A stretch of DNA of 14,497 nt from CAZEQK01 sp964514395 (GCA_964514395.1 CAZEQK010000058.1:1-14497); one strand, 5' to 3'; positions 6,939-13,620 are shown, counted from the stretch's first letter. Notes: generated from the sequence alone by a model not told the origin. Numbers and translations: made by a program.

Positions 6939-7283
6939 TGATATTCCCTCATTTCTCGACGAAGGTCAAATTTTTTAAATCAATATTACTATGATGTGAT
7001 AAAATGTTTATAAATATTTATATTTTATTTTTTAACCAAATATGGTCTTTTATTGAAAAAAAGTATTAGAAAAAAATGGTCACTAGTTCCATTAGAGGAT
7101 ATAACTATGACAAAAAGATATAAGTATTTACTTATAGGATTAAAAGATAGAATGGGGAAATAAGGAAAGTAAAATCATAGAATAAAGTGATAGAATAGTA
7201 TAAAAAGATAGATAATTTAAATCATTATAAAAGAGAAACGTTGATTGCTACTCACAAAGGTTGACGAAATGGTGGGAGATATT
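6939..7283. other. Divergent spacer between splB and the phosphatase-family gene
   Basis: An AT-rich stretch of 345 bp holding promoters for both neighbours. On the plus strand a perfect inverted repeat TATAAGTA-TT-TACTTATA lies at 7119-7136, and CATAGAATA at 7176-7184 fits the sigma-K -10 pattern CATAnnnTA without a clear -35. An 18-codon open frame (7107-7163) covers the palindrome and is not credible on its own. No other gene is seen. Confidence 0.4.
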
Positions 7284-8108
7284 ATGGTATTCACTGTTCT
7301 TAAAAAATTATCTTTATCAGCTATATTGTTAACAAGTATTCTCATTCCTCCTATACAGCAAAATATTGTGCTATCACAAAATGACATCAATAAAACATCC
7401 TACAAAGCAATTACCTATAACATTCATAGAGGGATGACCAAGGATAATACCCCTTCACTTGAAAAAATTGCAAGTAATCTAAAAAAAGAAAATCCAGATT
7501 TCATTGCATTACAGGAAATAGACAGACATAAAGGACGTTCTGGATTTATCGATGAAATAAACATTCTTAGTAAACAATTAAACATGTATTATGTATTTGG
7601 TCCCAATATTCAAAATGGAATCTCTGCATATGGTAATGGTATTCTATCACAATATCCCATCCTAGATTGGGGACAGGTAAACCTAGCTAGAGAAACAGAA
7701 CCAAGAAGTCTACTATGGGCAAAGATCAAAACAAATAATGGTATTCTCTATATTACATCGATACATTTGGGATTAGACAGAGTAAAACGAGCTGATCATT
7801 TCGCATTAATTGAGGATTTTACAAGGAAACTGAAAGAACCCTACTTGTTAATGGGTGATTTTAATTCATTACCTAGTCAGCAAGCTTTCTCACAATTTAG
7901 AGCAAGAATAACAGGTAAATTATTTTATCAAACAGTACCAACCTTTATCAATCGTAAACCAATCCAGATCGATTATATATTCGGGTCTCTTATCGATACA
8001 TTTGACATGTATACCATTCCATCGGCTGCATCAGATCATTATCCTCTAGTGATAAAATTTCGTTTTCATCGCACTACAGTCCCAGATAATCAAACCATAA
8101 AAATATAG
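7284..8108 (+). CDS. Secreted endonuclease/exonuclease/phosphatase-family hydrolase
   Basis: This is a 274-aa metal-dependent phosphodiesterase or nuclease-fold enzyme. After an N-terminal signal sequence (LKKLSLSAILLTSILIPP), the EEP motifs appear in order: ITYNIHRG (Asn46), FIALQEIDR (metal ligand Glu78), TSIHLG (His161), LMGDFNSLP (Asp192, Asn194), IDYIF (Asp230) and the catalytic pair SDHYPL (Asp251-His252). All catalytic residues are present. The start is the ATG at 7284 with GGGAG five bases upstream; the longer TTG frame from 7245 has no site. Relatives include extracellular phosphodiesterases, sphingomyelinases and DNases; the substrate is not predictable. It lies between two spore loci but has no direct spore signature. 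Confidence 0.88.
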   Translation: MVFTVLKKLSLSAILLTSILIPPIQQNIVLSQNDINKTSYKAITYNIHRGMTKDNTPSLEKIASNLKKENPDFIALQEIDRHKGRSGFIDEINILSKQLNMYYVFGPNIQNGISAYGNGILSQYPILDWGQVNLARETEPRSLLWAKIKTNNGILYITSIHLGLDRVKRADHFALIEDFTRKLKEPYLLMGDFNSLPSQQAFSQFRARITGKLFYQTVPTFINRKPIQIDYIFGSLIDTFDMYTIPSAASDHYPLVIKFRFHRTTVPDNQTIKI

Positions 8109-8130
8109 GATTAGAATTGCTTCTAATCCT
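8107..8130 (+). terminator. Terminator hairpin, first copy (no T tract)
   Basis: A ten-base stem AGGATTAGAA / TTCTAATCCT with loop TTGC overlaps the stop codon of the preceding gene. It is followed by GAGACTG rather than by T residues, so it is unlikely to terminate well. A near-identical hairpin with a T run lies at 8283-8306. Confidence 0.6.
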
Positions 8131-8282
8131 GAGACTGCTGACAAACTGACGATTTCGTTGTTGTCTTCAAAATCCGCGTTCATCATGTACCACTATGTAC
8201 ACTCAGCCCGCGGAATTTTTTGACGCCTAGAACTCGACTAGTTTCTCACAGCCTCTAGTTTGTAGACTTTATCTACACCCTG
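8131..8282. repeat. Dispersed hairpin repeat, copy 2, between duplicated terminator stems
   Basis: It contains the 94-bp core shared with 2821-2913 (here 8183-8276), including TGTAC-N6-GTACA and the decayed end hairpin (CCTC..GTAGA / TCTAC..GAGG). Here about 50 more bases are visible on the left, beginning GAGACTGCTGACAAACTGACG. The inner stem AAAATCCGCG / CGCGGAATTTT encloses the TGTAC palindrome. ACAAACT near the left edge and its complement AGTTTGT near the right edge hint at terminal inverted repeats. It is noncoding. Confidence 0.7.
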
Positions 8283-8311
8283 AGGATTAGAATAGCTTCT
8301 AATCCTTTTTA
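8283..8311 (+). terminator. Terminator hairpin, second copy with T tract
   Basis: Stem AGGATTAGAA / TTCTAATCCT with loop TAGC is followed by five T residues. It is probably the working terminator of the phosphatase-family gene, separated from the first copy by the repeat element. Confidence 0.8.
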
Positions 8312-8316
8312 TTTTT

Positions 8317-8345
8317 AACACATTTATAGGCGTAAACATATATTA
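8317..8345 (+). promoter_or_regulatory. Sigma-K-type promoter of the gerP cluster with GerE-like box
   Basis: AACA (ending at 8320) is separated by 16 bases from CATATATTA (8337-8345), matching the sigma-K pattern AC-N16-CATAnnnTA. TATAGGC within the spacer fits the GerE core TRGGY. In B. subtilis gerP is transcribed by sigma-K RNA polymerase and influenced by GerE. A second CATAAAATA at 8405-8413 also fits the -10 pattern, but it is only 28 bp from the start codon. Confidence 0.65.
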
Positions 8346-8440
8346 TCTATAAATAGACATCAATCTAATCAATTTATCAGTTAGTTACCTCAAATCCATT
8401 TATTCATAAAATAAAAGAAATGAAAAAAGGATGTTTTCAT

Positions 8441-8659
8441 ATGCCATCTATCGTTGGAAATATAAAAATAAATAGTGTAGGTAGCAGTGGAATCGTGAAT
8501 ATTGGTGATTCTTTTTATGTTTCACCTAAATCTACCTCAAAAACATTTGCAGGTTCAGGTTCCTTTAATACAGGTGACTTCTTAAATACAAACAGTGCTG
8601 TCAATAATACAAATACTGCTGATACGAGTTTAGCTGAATCAAACATAGCAAGCACATAA
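8441..8659 (+). CDS. gerPA/F: Spore germination protein, GerPA/GerPF family
   Basis: This is a 72-aa protein with the family signature: MPSIVGNIKINSV at the N-terminus, then VNIGDSFYVSPKSTSKTFAG and FNTGDFLNTNSAVNNTNTAD. GerP proteins are inner-coat components needed for nutrient germinants to pass the coat. By position it is gerPA; by the run GDSFYVSPKS it could equally be the GerPF paralogue, and only one member of this family is present. The start is ATG 8441, nine bases after AAAGGATG; the longer frame from 8420 has no ribosome binding site and adds six residues before the conserved MP-IVG start. Confidence 0.9.
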   Translation: MPSIVGNIKINSVGSSGIVNIGDSFYVSPKSTSKTFAGSGSFNTGDFLNTNSAVNNTNTADTSLAESNIAST

Positions 8660-8676
8660 ATCAAGGAGGATGAAAA

Positions 8677-8919
8677 ATGAAAATAATCGTCCATCAAAGT
8701 ATTTTCATCAATACCATAAAAATAGAGGGAATATCAAATTCATCCATCTTACAAATTGGTAGCGCTGGAATCATTAAAGCACAATCAAATCTTTATAATA
8801 CCGGTGGATATACAGGACCAGCACCTCAGCCGAGAATACCTTTTATGCCAATCTCACCAATACCACCAGAAAGATCAAGAGAGCCGGTTGCCCCCTCCCC
8901 CCCATTGGTACCCTTTTAA
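8677..8919 (+). CDS. gerPB: Spore germination protein GerPB
   Basis: This is an 80-aa protein matching GerPB: an N-terminal beta segment (IFINTIKIEGISNSSILQIG), then SAGIIKAQSNLYNTGGY. The tail is rich in proline (PRIPFMPISPIPPE.. and APSPPLVPF), as in B. subtilis GerPB, encoded partly by a run of C near 8890. AAGGAGGATG lies just upstream, and the gene follows the GerPA/F gene by 17 bp, so they are co-transcribed. It is an inner spore coat protein needed for permeability to germinants. Confidence 0.92.
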   Translation: MKIIVHQSIFINTIKIEGISNSSILQIGSAGIIKAQSNLYNTGGYTGPAPQPRIPFMPISPIPPERSREPVAPSPPLVPF

Positions 8920-8955
8920 ACCTGTATAACCGCTTAATTAAGGATGTGTTTTATT

Positions 8956-9336
8956 TTGTACCCAAGAGTATCCATCGTAAAAGCAATAAGTATTGACGGG
9001 ATTATCATTGGTTCTGTCTTACACATAGGTGATTCTCAGGTATTGTCTCCTAGGTGTAGGGTACTAGCCGTTCAACGAGAATTACCTAATTTTCATGTGA
9101 ATGAAGGTAATTTTAATCTCTTTCCAATCTTTAGCCAAACGATACCAGAGCCTGAAATAACAGAGCGCATTCAAATCAAAATGATAAACAAAAGCCATCA
9201 AATAAAAGTAAATAAGATTAGGGTAATTGGTATGTCTACAGCTGGTGTATTACAGGTTGGTTCCCCTCGAATAGTTGATACTGAAGCAAGAATAAAGCAT
9301 ATAAGACATCTCCGTACTGGTGAAAGACCAATCTAA
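8956..9336 (+). CDS. gerPE: Spore germination protein GerPE
   Basis: This is a 126-aa protein recognised by SVLHIGDS, then CRVLAVQRELPNFHVNEGNF, PIPxPxxTE-like TIPEPEITERIQIK and the C-terminal EARIKHIRHLR, all hallmarks of GerPE. It holds two copies of the GerP beta motif (IDGIIIGSVLHIGD and VIGMSTAGVLQVG). I favour a TTG start at 8956: AAGGATGTG lies seven bases upstream and the product then begins MYPRVSIVKA, close to known GerPE N-termini. The in-frame ATG at 8944 falls inside that binding site. In B. subtilis and B. cereus gerPE follows gerPD; here it sits between gerPB and gerPC. Confidence 0.9.
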   Translation: MYPRVSIVKAISIDGIIIGSVLHIGDSQVLSPRCRVLAVQRELPNFHVNEGNFNLFPIFSQTIPEPEITERIQIKMINKSHQIKVNKIRVIGMSTAGVLQVGSPRIVDTEARIKHIRHLRTGERPI

Positions 9337-9372
9337 ATAATATACAAATCACATAGCTTCCGATATAGGCAA

Positions 9373-9401
9373 ACACCTATCCACTTTATCAGCATAATAT
9401 A
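9373..9401 (+). promoter_or_regulatory. Second sigma-K-type promoter, upstream of gerPC
   Basis: ACAC (9373-9376), a 16-base spacer and CATAATATA (9393-9401) repeat the architecture of the promoter before the first gerP gene. TATAGGC (9364-9370), a GerE-like core, lies just upstream of the -35. The 100-bp gap between gerPE and gerPC fits an independent transcription start for gerPC-gerPD. Confidence 0.6.
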
Positions 9402-9436
9402 AACATATCTATTACTGATGGTAAGGGGGATACGTC

Positions 9437-10036
9437 ATGCACCCAAACACGGAATTGAATGAATATATAAAACAGCTTCATCACTATATTGAACACCAAA
9501 GTAAAAAAATGAAGCGGCTAGAGGAAGCTATTAAACAGGTTGAAAAAGAAATCATTGCTCTTAAAGAAAAACCTACCACGATTAACTATAAATTTGATCA
9601 ACTTAAGGTAGAAAAATTATCAGGAACGCTTAATATAGGGTTAACTCCTAAAAGCTCTGGTGAAATAGAGGAGCTTACAGTCGAAGGGAAAATCGAGGAT
9701 GATGTAGCTTTTCCAGTAGAAAATCAACATACAGAGCTGCTGCTACAAACAAAAAATGAGATTGAACAATATTTAGAAACAGACGCCATCAACAGAATAA
9801 ACGAGGTAGAAAAGAAGTATCATCATTCCTTAGATGAGAATTATAAACAATTGATTATAAGTGATATAAAAAGACAGATTGATGAAAGAATTCAGCTTTA
9901 TATAAATAAGATGAATCATGAAATGAAGACAAAGCCAGTAAAACAGTTAAAACAAAGCATCATAAACAAAATGAAAACTGATATCCAAACTGCTATAGAT
10001 GCGTTTATTAGCCATCTACCCAAAAGGGAGGATTAA
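9437..10036 (+). CDS. gerPC: Spore germination protein GerPC
   Basis: This is a 199-aa protein with a GerPC layout. The N-terminal coiled coil is about residues 5-45 (LNEYIKQLHHYIEHQ, then MKRLEEAIKQVEKEIIALKEKP). It is followed by the diagnostic YKFDQLKVEKLSGTLNIGL, and then a long helical C-terminal half (EIEQYLETDAINRINEVEKK, IKRQIDERIQLYINKMNHE). It starts at ATG 9437 after AAGGGGGA. It is required with the other GerP proteins for the coat permeability needed in germination. The FDQLKVEKLSGTLNIG segment looks like a degenerate copy of the motif shared by the other GerP proteins. Confidence 0.92.
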   Translation: MHPNTELNEYIKQLHHYIEHQSKKMKRLEEAIKQVEKEIIALKEKPTTINYKFDQLKVEKLSGTLNIGLTPKSSGEIEELTVEGKIEDDVAFPVENQHTELLLQTKNEIEQYLETDAINRINEVEKKYHHSLDENYKQLIISDIKRQIDERIQLYINKMNHEMKTKPVKQLKQSIINKMKTDIQTAIDAFISHLPKRED

Positions 10037-10038
10037 AA

Positions 10039-10215
10039 ATGAAATTTACTGTGATAAATCATGATATTTCGATTGGAAATATAGATGTACTTGGTCTATC
10101 TAGCTCAGGAATCCTACTTGTAGGTGATTCAGAAATCATTAAAACATCCTCTATTTTTGATACTCCTCCTGAATCATTAATTATTGGCCCACTGGTTCCT
10201 TTAGCTCCAGAATAG
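10039..10215 (+). CDS. gerPD: Spore germination protein GerPD
   Basis: This is a 58-aa protein, too short for many ORF cut-offs, beginning two bases after the gerPC stop; its GGGAGGA site lies in the end of gerPC. The sequence starts MKFTVINHDISIGNIDV, continues GLSSSGILLVGDSEIIKTSS and ends IFDTPPESLIIGPLVPLAPE, matching the length and the FDTPPES-IGP-VPL ending of B. subtilis GerPD. It is translationally linked to gerPC. It is the last gerP gene here; no GerPF-type gene follows. Confidence 0.92.
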   Translation: MKFTVINHDISIGNIDVLGLSSSGILLVGDSEIIKTSSIFDTPPESLIIGPLVPLAPE

Positions 10216-10377
10216 CAGTATCTAATAGACTTATGTCCTATAATGTACAAATTTACCTAAAGTCCTATTTCCTAATAACTCTTTAAACGTTAGAATATAT
10301 ATAACATATGGAAATGAACTATGATAATATAAATATATATTTTGACTTTTCCTATAAACTTAATGCGGGTGAATTTA

Positions 10378-10683
10378 GTGATTACATTAAAGTCTTTATT
10401 AAATGAACTAATAGCCGTTATACAGAAGCATAAAGATAAACCATATCTTCCCGTTTGGGGAGAAATTTTTTCGATCTTGAAAAAGGTCAAGATAATCGCT
10501 CATAAATCAAAAAGAGATATTACCTTCTACGAAATTAAACCTATGGGTGCATTAAGATACGACTTGAAAAAAAAGCTTTTTGTCGTAATGATGCCAGATG
10601 TTAATATTAATATTAAAGACAATGAACTGGTAGATTCTATACTTCAAGATCGCTTTTTACCAAAGGATTTTAATTCTGATTGA
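10378..10683 (+). CDS. Small protein of unknown function
   Basis: This is a 101-aa predicted soluble, lysine-rich protein (ITLKSLLNELIAVIQKHKDK, then GEIFSILKKVKIIAHKSKRD) with a strand-rich C-terminal part (ALRYDLKKKLFVVMMPDVNI) and the ending LVDSILQDRFLPKDFNSD. I favour a GTG start at 10378 because GGGTGA lies five bases before it; the open frame extends upstream to a TTG at 10342 without a site. It is separated from gerPD by 162 bp of AT-rich DNA and followed by a terminator, so it is probably its own unit. No family is recognised. Confidence 0.65.
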   Translation: MITLKSLLNELIAVIQKHKDKPYLPVWGEIFSILKKVKIIAHKSKRDITFYEIKPMGALRYDLKKKLFVVMMPDVNINIKDNELVDSILQDRFLPKDFNSD

Positions 10684-10728
10684 TAGTCTTATTTTTCTTT
10701 AAATTTCATAAGCATAGGTTGATTTTCC

Positions 10729-10761
10729 GCCCTAACTTATTCAGCACAGTAGGGCTTTTTT
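10729..10761 (+). terminator. Rho-independent terminator after the orphan gene
   Basis: Stem GCCCTAACT / AGTAGGGC with one bulged base, a ten-base loop and six T residues. It lies 45 bp past the stop of the 101-aa gene and just before the converging minus-strand gene. Confidence 0.8.
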
Positions 10762-10766
10762 GTTGT

Positions 10767-11801
10767 TTATTTAGAACATATTAAGCCCTTATTGCTCCTT
10801 TCGTTGACATGAAGATTATCTATTAACTTAGCTATTTCTGCAATAACTTGCCTTTCCTTATCATATGGAATGCCTTCAGTAAAAATCATTAATATGTATG
10901 GTTCTTGATCATTTATGATAGCAACATCATTAAACACTAAATACATCGGTATGTACCCAACTTTATGAGCAACAGGAACACGTTTGATTCCAGCCTCTAT
11001 TGTGTCTTTATAATCTGTATTTTCAAGAAAATAAAGCAATTCCTCTCCTAATATAGGATATCTCTCTTTAAATGCGATTAGTGCCTTTAGATATAGGCTC
11101 ATATCTAAACAATTCGTTAAATTTTTTCCGTTTGGATAAACATGATCAGCACCTAAACTTTTCATATAACGGATGAAATCTGATTTCCCTACATATTCTT
11201 TTAACATAATAAAAGCGATATTATCACTATGTATAATTGCATATTCCGTTAATTGCTTTACAGTATATATAGTACCAAACTTCTCATACTGGATGATTCC
11301 ACTTCCATCATAGTAATGTCTTGATTGATAGATAAGTGTGTCATCTAAGCTTATCCTATGATCTGCTACTTGCTGATATATATATAAAACTAACGGTAAC
11401 TTTATCGTACTAGCCGCTCGATATACGCTATTAGCATTATATTCATATATTTCTCCTGATATCAAATTCTCGTAATAGAATGAAAGTTTTCCCTCTTGAG
11501 AATTAATATACTGAAATAATGGTTTAAGCGTCATTTTCTCAGATTGAGCAATGGAACTCCTGCACTTTTTTAGTTCATTTATATCAAATGGATCCATTGA
11601 AGAAAGTAAGGGTTGTTTTTTTTCGATGTGATCTCTTTTTTGAGTATTACTATTCATGGCATTGGAAAAAGTGGATTCATACAGGTTGAGTTCAGTATTA
11701 GCTGATAACTGTTTAAAGTTTAAGTTACTATGAACCTCATATTTCTGAAAGATTGGATGCAAAACTAAAAGTAATAAAACGATAATAAAAAAATACTTCA
11801 T
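10767..11801 (-). CDS. Membrane-anchored class-A beta-lactamase-like serine hydrolase
   Basis: This is a 344-aa protein. An N-terminal hydrophobic segment (residues 3-17) acts as signal or anchor, followed by a low-complexity linker to about residue 80 and then a penicillin-binding/beta-lactamase fold. Motif 1 is S131-T-I-K134 (STIK), motif 2 is S192-D-N194 (HSDN), and motif 3 is K280-V-G in AHKVG, where most relatives have KTG. I see no Glu166-type omega-loop motif (ExxLN), so true beta-lactam hydrolysis is doubtful. An esterase, carboxypeptidase-like or penicillin-binding role outside the membrane is more likely. The start is ATG 11801 with GGAGGGGG just upstream; the extended frame from 11843 lacks one. 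It follows the interrupted M14 peptidase gene by 94 bp on the same strand and may share its transcript. Confidence 0.85.
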   Translation of the reverse strand: MKYFFIIVLLLLVLHPIFQKYEVHSNLNFKQLSANTELNLYESTFSNAMNSNTQKRDHIEKKQPLLSSMDPFDINELKKCRSSIAQSEKMTLKPLFQYINSQEGKLSFYYENLISGEIYEYNANSVYRAASTIKLPLVLYIYQQVADHRISLDDTLIYQSRHYYDGSGIIQYEKFGTIYTVKQLTEYAIIHSDNIAFIMLKEYVGKSDFIRYMKSLGADHVYPNGKNLTNCLDMSLYLKALIAFKERYPILGEELLYFLENTDYKDTIEAGIKRVPVAHKVGYIPMYLVFNDVAIINDQEPYILMIFTEGIPYDKERQVIAEIAKLIDNLHVNERSNKGLICSK

Positions 11802-11895
11802 TTCCCCCTCCAAGCTATAAACTGGATTTGATAGGATTATCAAAAATCCGTATAGTAAAGCCTATTAAGGGAAACAGAAAAATAGTATATAAATT

Positions 11896-13149
11896 TTAGT
11901 AGGTTAATAATTGCATTAACGAATTTATCTCAATATATATTATCCCACCTAATACTTTAACCTTTCCTTTTAAGCTTACGAAATTATCGTTTGTGAAGGT
12001 AATAAATGTTTTGAGATCAATTGTAATAAATAAATCTTTTTTCTTTATAACAATCATGTCTAAATCAGCATACCAATATACCTTCATTTGTAGCTTGGTA
12101 GCAACTTCTCGTAAGGATACAAATACATTTTTATTTTCTTCTCTATTCAACCATAGCTGATAGCCTTCATTGGCAAGCAACAATCCTACAGATTTATTTC
12201 TTTTCCATACCTCTGAATAAATACTGTAAGGCGGACTTTGTTTTTCTAGATGAGGACTTATCTCTATCGTAAATCCTGGTCGATTAAATGCTGTAACAAA
12301 CCAATCTCGATAACCAGCGCTGATAAGTGTTTGGCCCTTTGGCACAAGCTTGTAGCCTGTTATATTTGCTATCGCATCAGCTATTATTTCATTTCTAACG
12401 TTATTATCCTCTGATGTTGGATTATACCAATAGATAATCCTACCGAAAGAATGATAGGCTACAGCTATTTCAGGATCAATCTTCTTAGTAAAAGCTGCTA
12501 CAGCCTTTGCCTCTATCACCACTAAAGGATTTTCACCTTTGTAATTTTTATAGCTTGGTTGCATCACACTTACACTATCCCATCCAGCAGGATACTACCG
12601 ATTTAAATCAATTCCTTGTGCATTCGTCTTCCAACTATTAAAATTTTGGCTATTATTATTTAACCCTAATAATGCTTCGTGTCCCTCATCAGGAAAAGCA
12701 TCTAAGCCCTTCTGCTGAAGAGTAACTCCATCAGGGTTGACCATTGGTATAAACCATATCGTTATCTTATCTAAAATATCCTTTACTTTATAACCCTCTA
12801 GATCCTTTCCTTCTTGATAACCCTTTGCATAATATTCAATCATATTCATCAGTAGATTAGTGGTTAGCCATTCCCTTGCGTGGTGGACGCCATTTAATGT
12901 TATGGTAGCCTCTCCCTTACCTAATCTTACTGCCCAAATCTCTCTACCATATACCGTGGTTCCTATCGACATATATTGAATAAGGTCAGGATATGCAGTT
13001 GCTATTTTTTTTATATCCTGAGTCAATATTTCATAGGTATACACTTGGTTTGGATTCACGATGTTACTTGTCATTGCTTTTAAATTACTTAAATTCCCTA
13101 AGAGTATAAAAGACAATAGAATAACCATCATAAAGTTTTTTAAGTTCAT
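11896..13149 (-). pseudogene. M14 zinc carboxypeptidase (cell-wall peptidase type) split by one in-frame TAG
   Basis: The gene reads as one 417-codon frame from ATG 13149 (after GAGAGGA), broken only by TAG at 12597-12595 (codon 185). The first part has a signal peptide (FMMVILLSFILLGNLSNLKA) and the zinc motif GVHHAREW (His90, Glu93), then IPMVNPDGV and GIDLNR, the substrate-binding Asn-Arg. After the stop the same frame continues YPAGWDSVSVMQPSYKNYKG, AVAYHSFGRIIYW (third zinc ligand, about His233) and FTIEISPHL (catalytic Glu, about 296). It ends in a copper-amine-oxidase-like stalk repeat (VSLREVATKLQMKVYW..) from about residue 340. Every catalytic residue survives; relatives commonly have Gln or Asn after DLNR, so CAG to TAG is a simple explanation. 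M14 enzymes of this type are often gamma-D-glutamyl-diaminoacid peptidases. It is probably a young pseudogene; sequencing error or readthrough is possible. Confidence 0.85.
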
Positions 13150-13264
13150 ATTCCTCTCCCATTTACTAGTTTATTCTTCTACTACACTCTATGTACATTT
13201 TCACTATTTAAAGATCATTATTTTTTATAGAGAAGCAAACCGAAATTTCATGGCGACTGAAAAA

Positions 13265-13529
13265 TTATTTTACTTGTTTTAGCCAGTCCTTATCAAACGG
13301 TATATGAAGTTGTCCCTCATACGTTTTCCGTTGCTCTTCTTTCTTAGACTTTCGGCTACTTCTTAAACGGTTAGTTTTATTAGTTTATTCTTAGCGATTC
13401 ATCCATTTCTTAGCTATTGGAGTAATTAGATATTAATTTTTCATCCCCATTATGACTCAGTTTATTTATTATCTCTTCCTTGCTAATTTCTATCGTGGCT
13501 CGGTTATTTCCTTTATCATCATCTTCAGT
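13265..13529 (-). pseudogene. Probable decayed small gene of unknown function
   Basis: On the minus strand two adjacent frames give protein-like sequence. From 13529 one reads TEDDDKGNNRATIEISKEEI, then INKLSHNGDEKLISNYSNS and a stop. A second frame then reads TNKTNRLRSSRKSKKEEQRK, then TYEGQLHIPFDKDWLKQVK, ending with TAA at 13265. The two pieces could be one roughly 90-aa protein broken by a frameshift near 13390-13415. A start is not clear: an ATG at 13532 would need another frame change after two codons. No family is recognised. The stretch 13150-13264 upstream of the M14 gene holds only its promoter region, and nothing else is seen in 13530-13575. Confidence 0.4.
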
Positions 13530-13575
13530 TCATTTATGATGCCAATTGGCCTTTGTATTACTTAAGTAAATCAAC

Positions 13576-13605
13576 AAAAAAAGAGCATCTACATGGTAGA
13601 TACTC
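13576..13605 (-). terminator. Rho-independent terminator of the DoxX-family gene
   Basis: On the minus strand GAGTATCTAC / GTAGATGCTC with a CAT loop and one G-U pair is followed by seven T residues, 15 bp past the stop codon at 13621. Confidence 0.9.
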
Positions 13606-13620
13606 CAATAATTGGAAACC

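Noticed and set aside
7107..7163. 18-codon frame MTKRYKYLLIGLKDRMGK with AGAGGAT upstream
   Set aside because: It contains the TATAAGTA/TACTTATA palindrome, is very short and has no recognisable homologue; insufficient evidence for a peptide gene.
8515..8697. 60-aa minus-strand frame
   Set aside because: Antisense shadow of the GerPA/F-type gene.
10059..10490. Two minus-strand frames of 63 and 66 aa
   Set aside because: Antisense to gerPD and to the 101-aa gene; no ribosome binding sites.
13061..13282. 73-aa plus-strand frame
   Set aside because: Opposes the signal-peptide region of the M14 gene and is mostly AT-rich random sequence.
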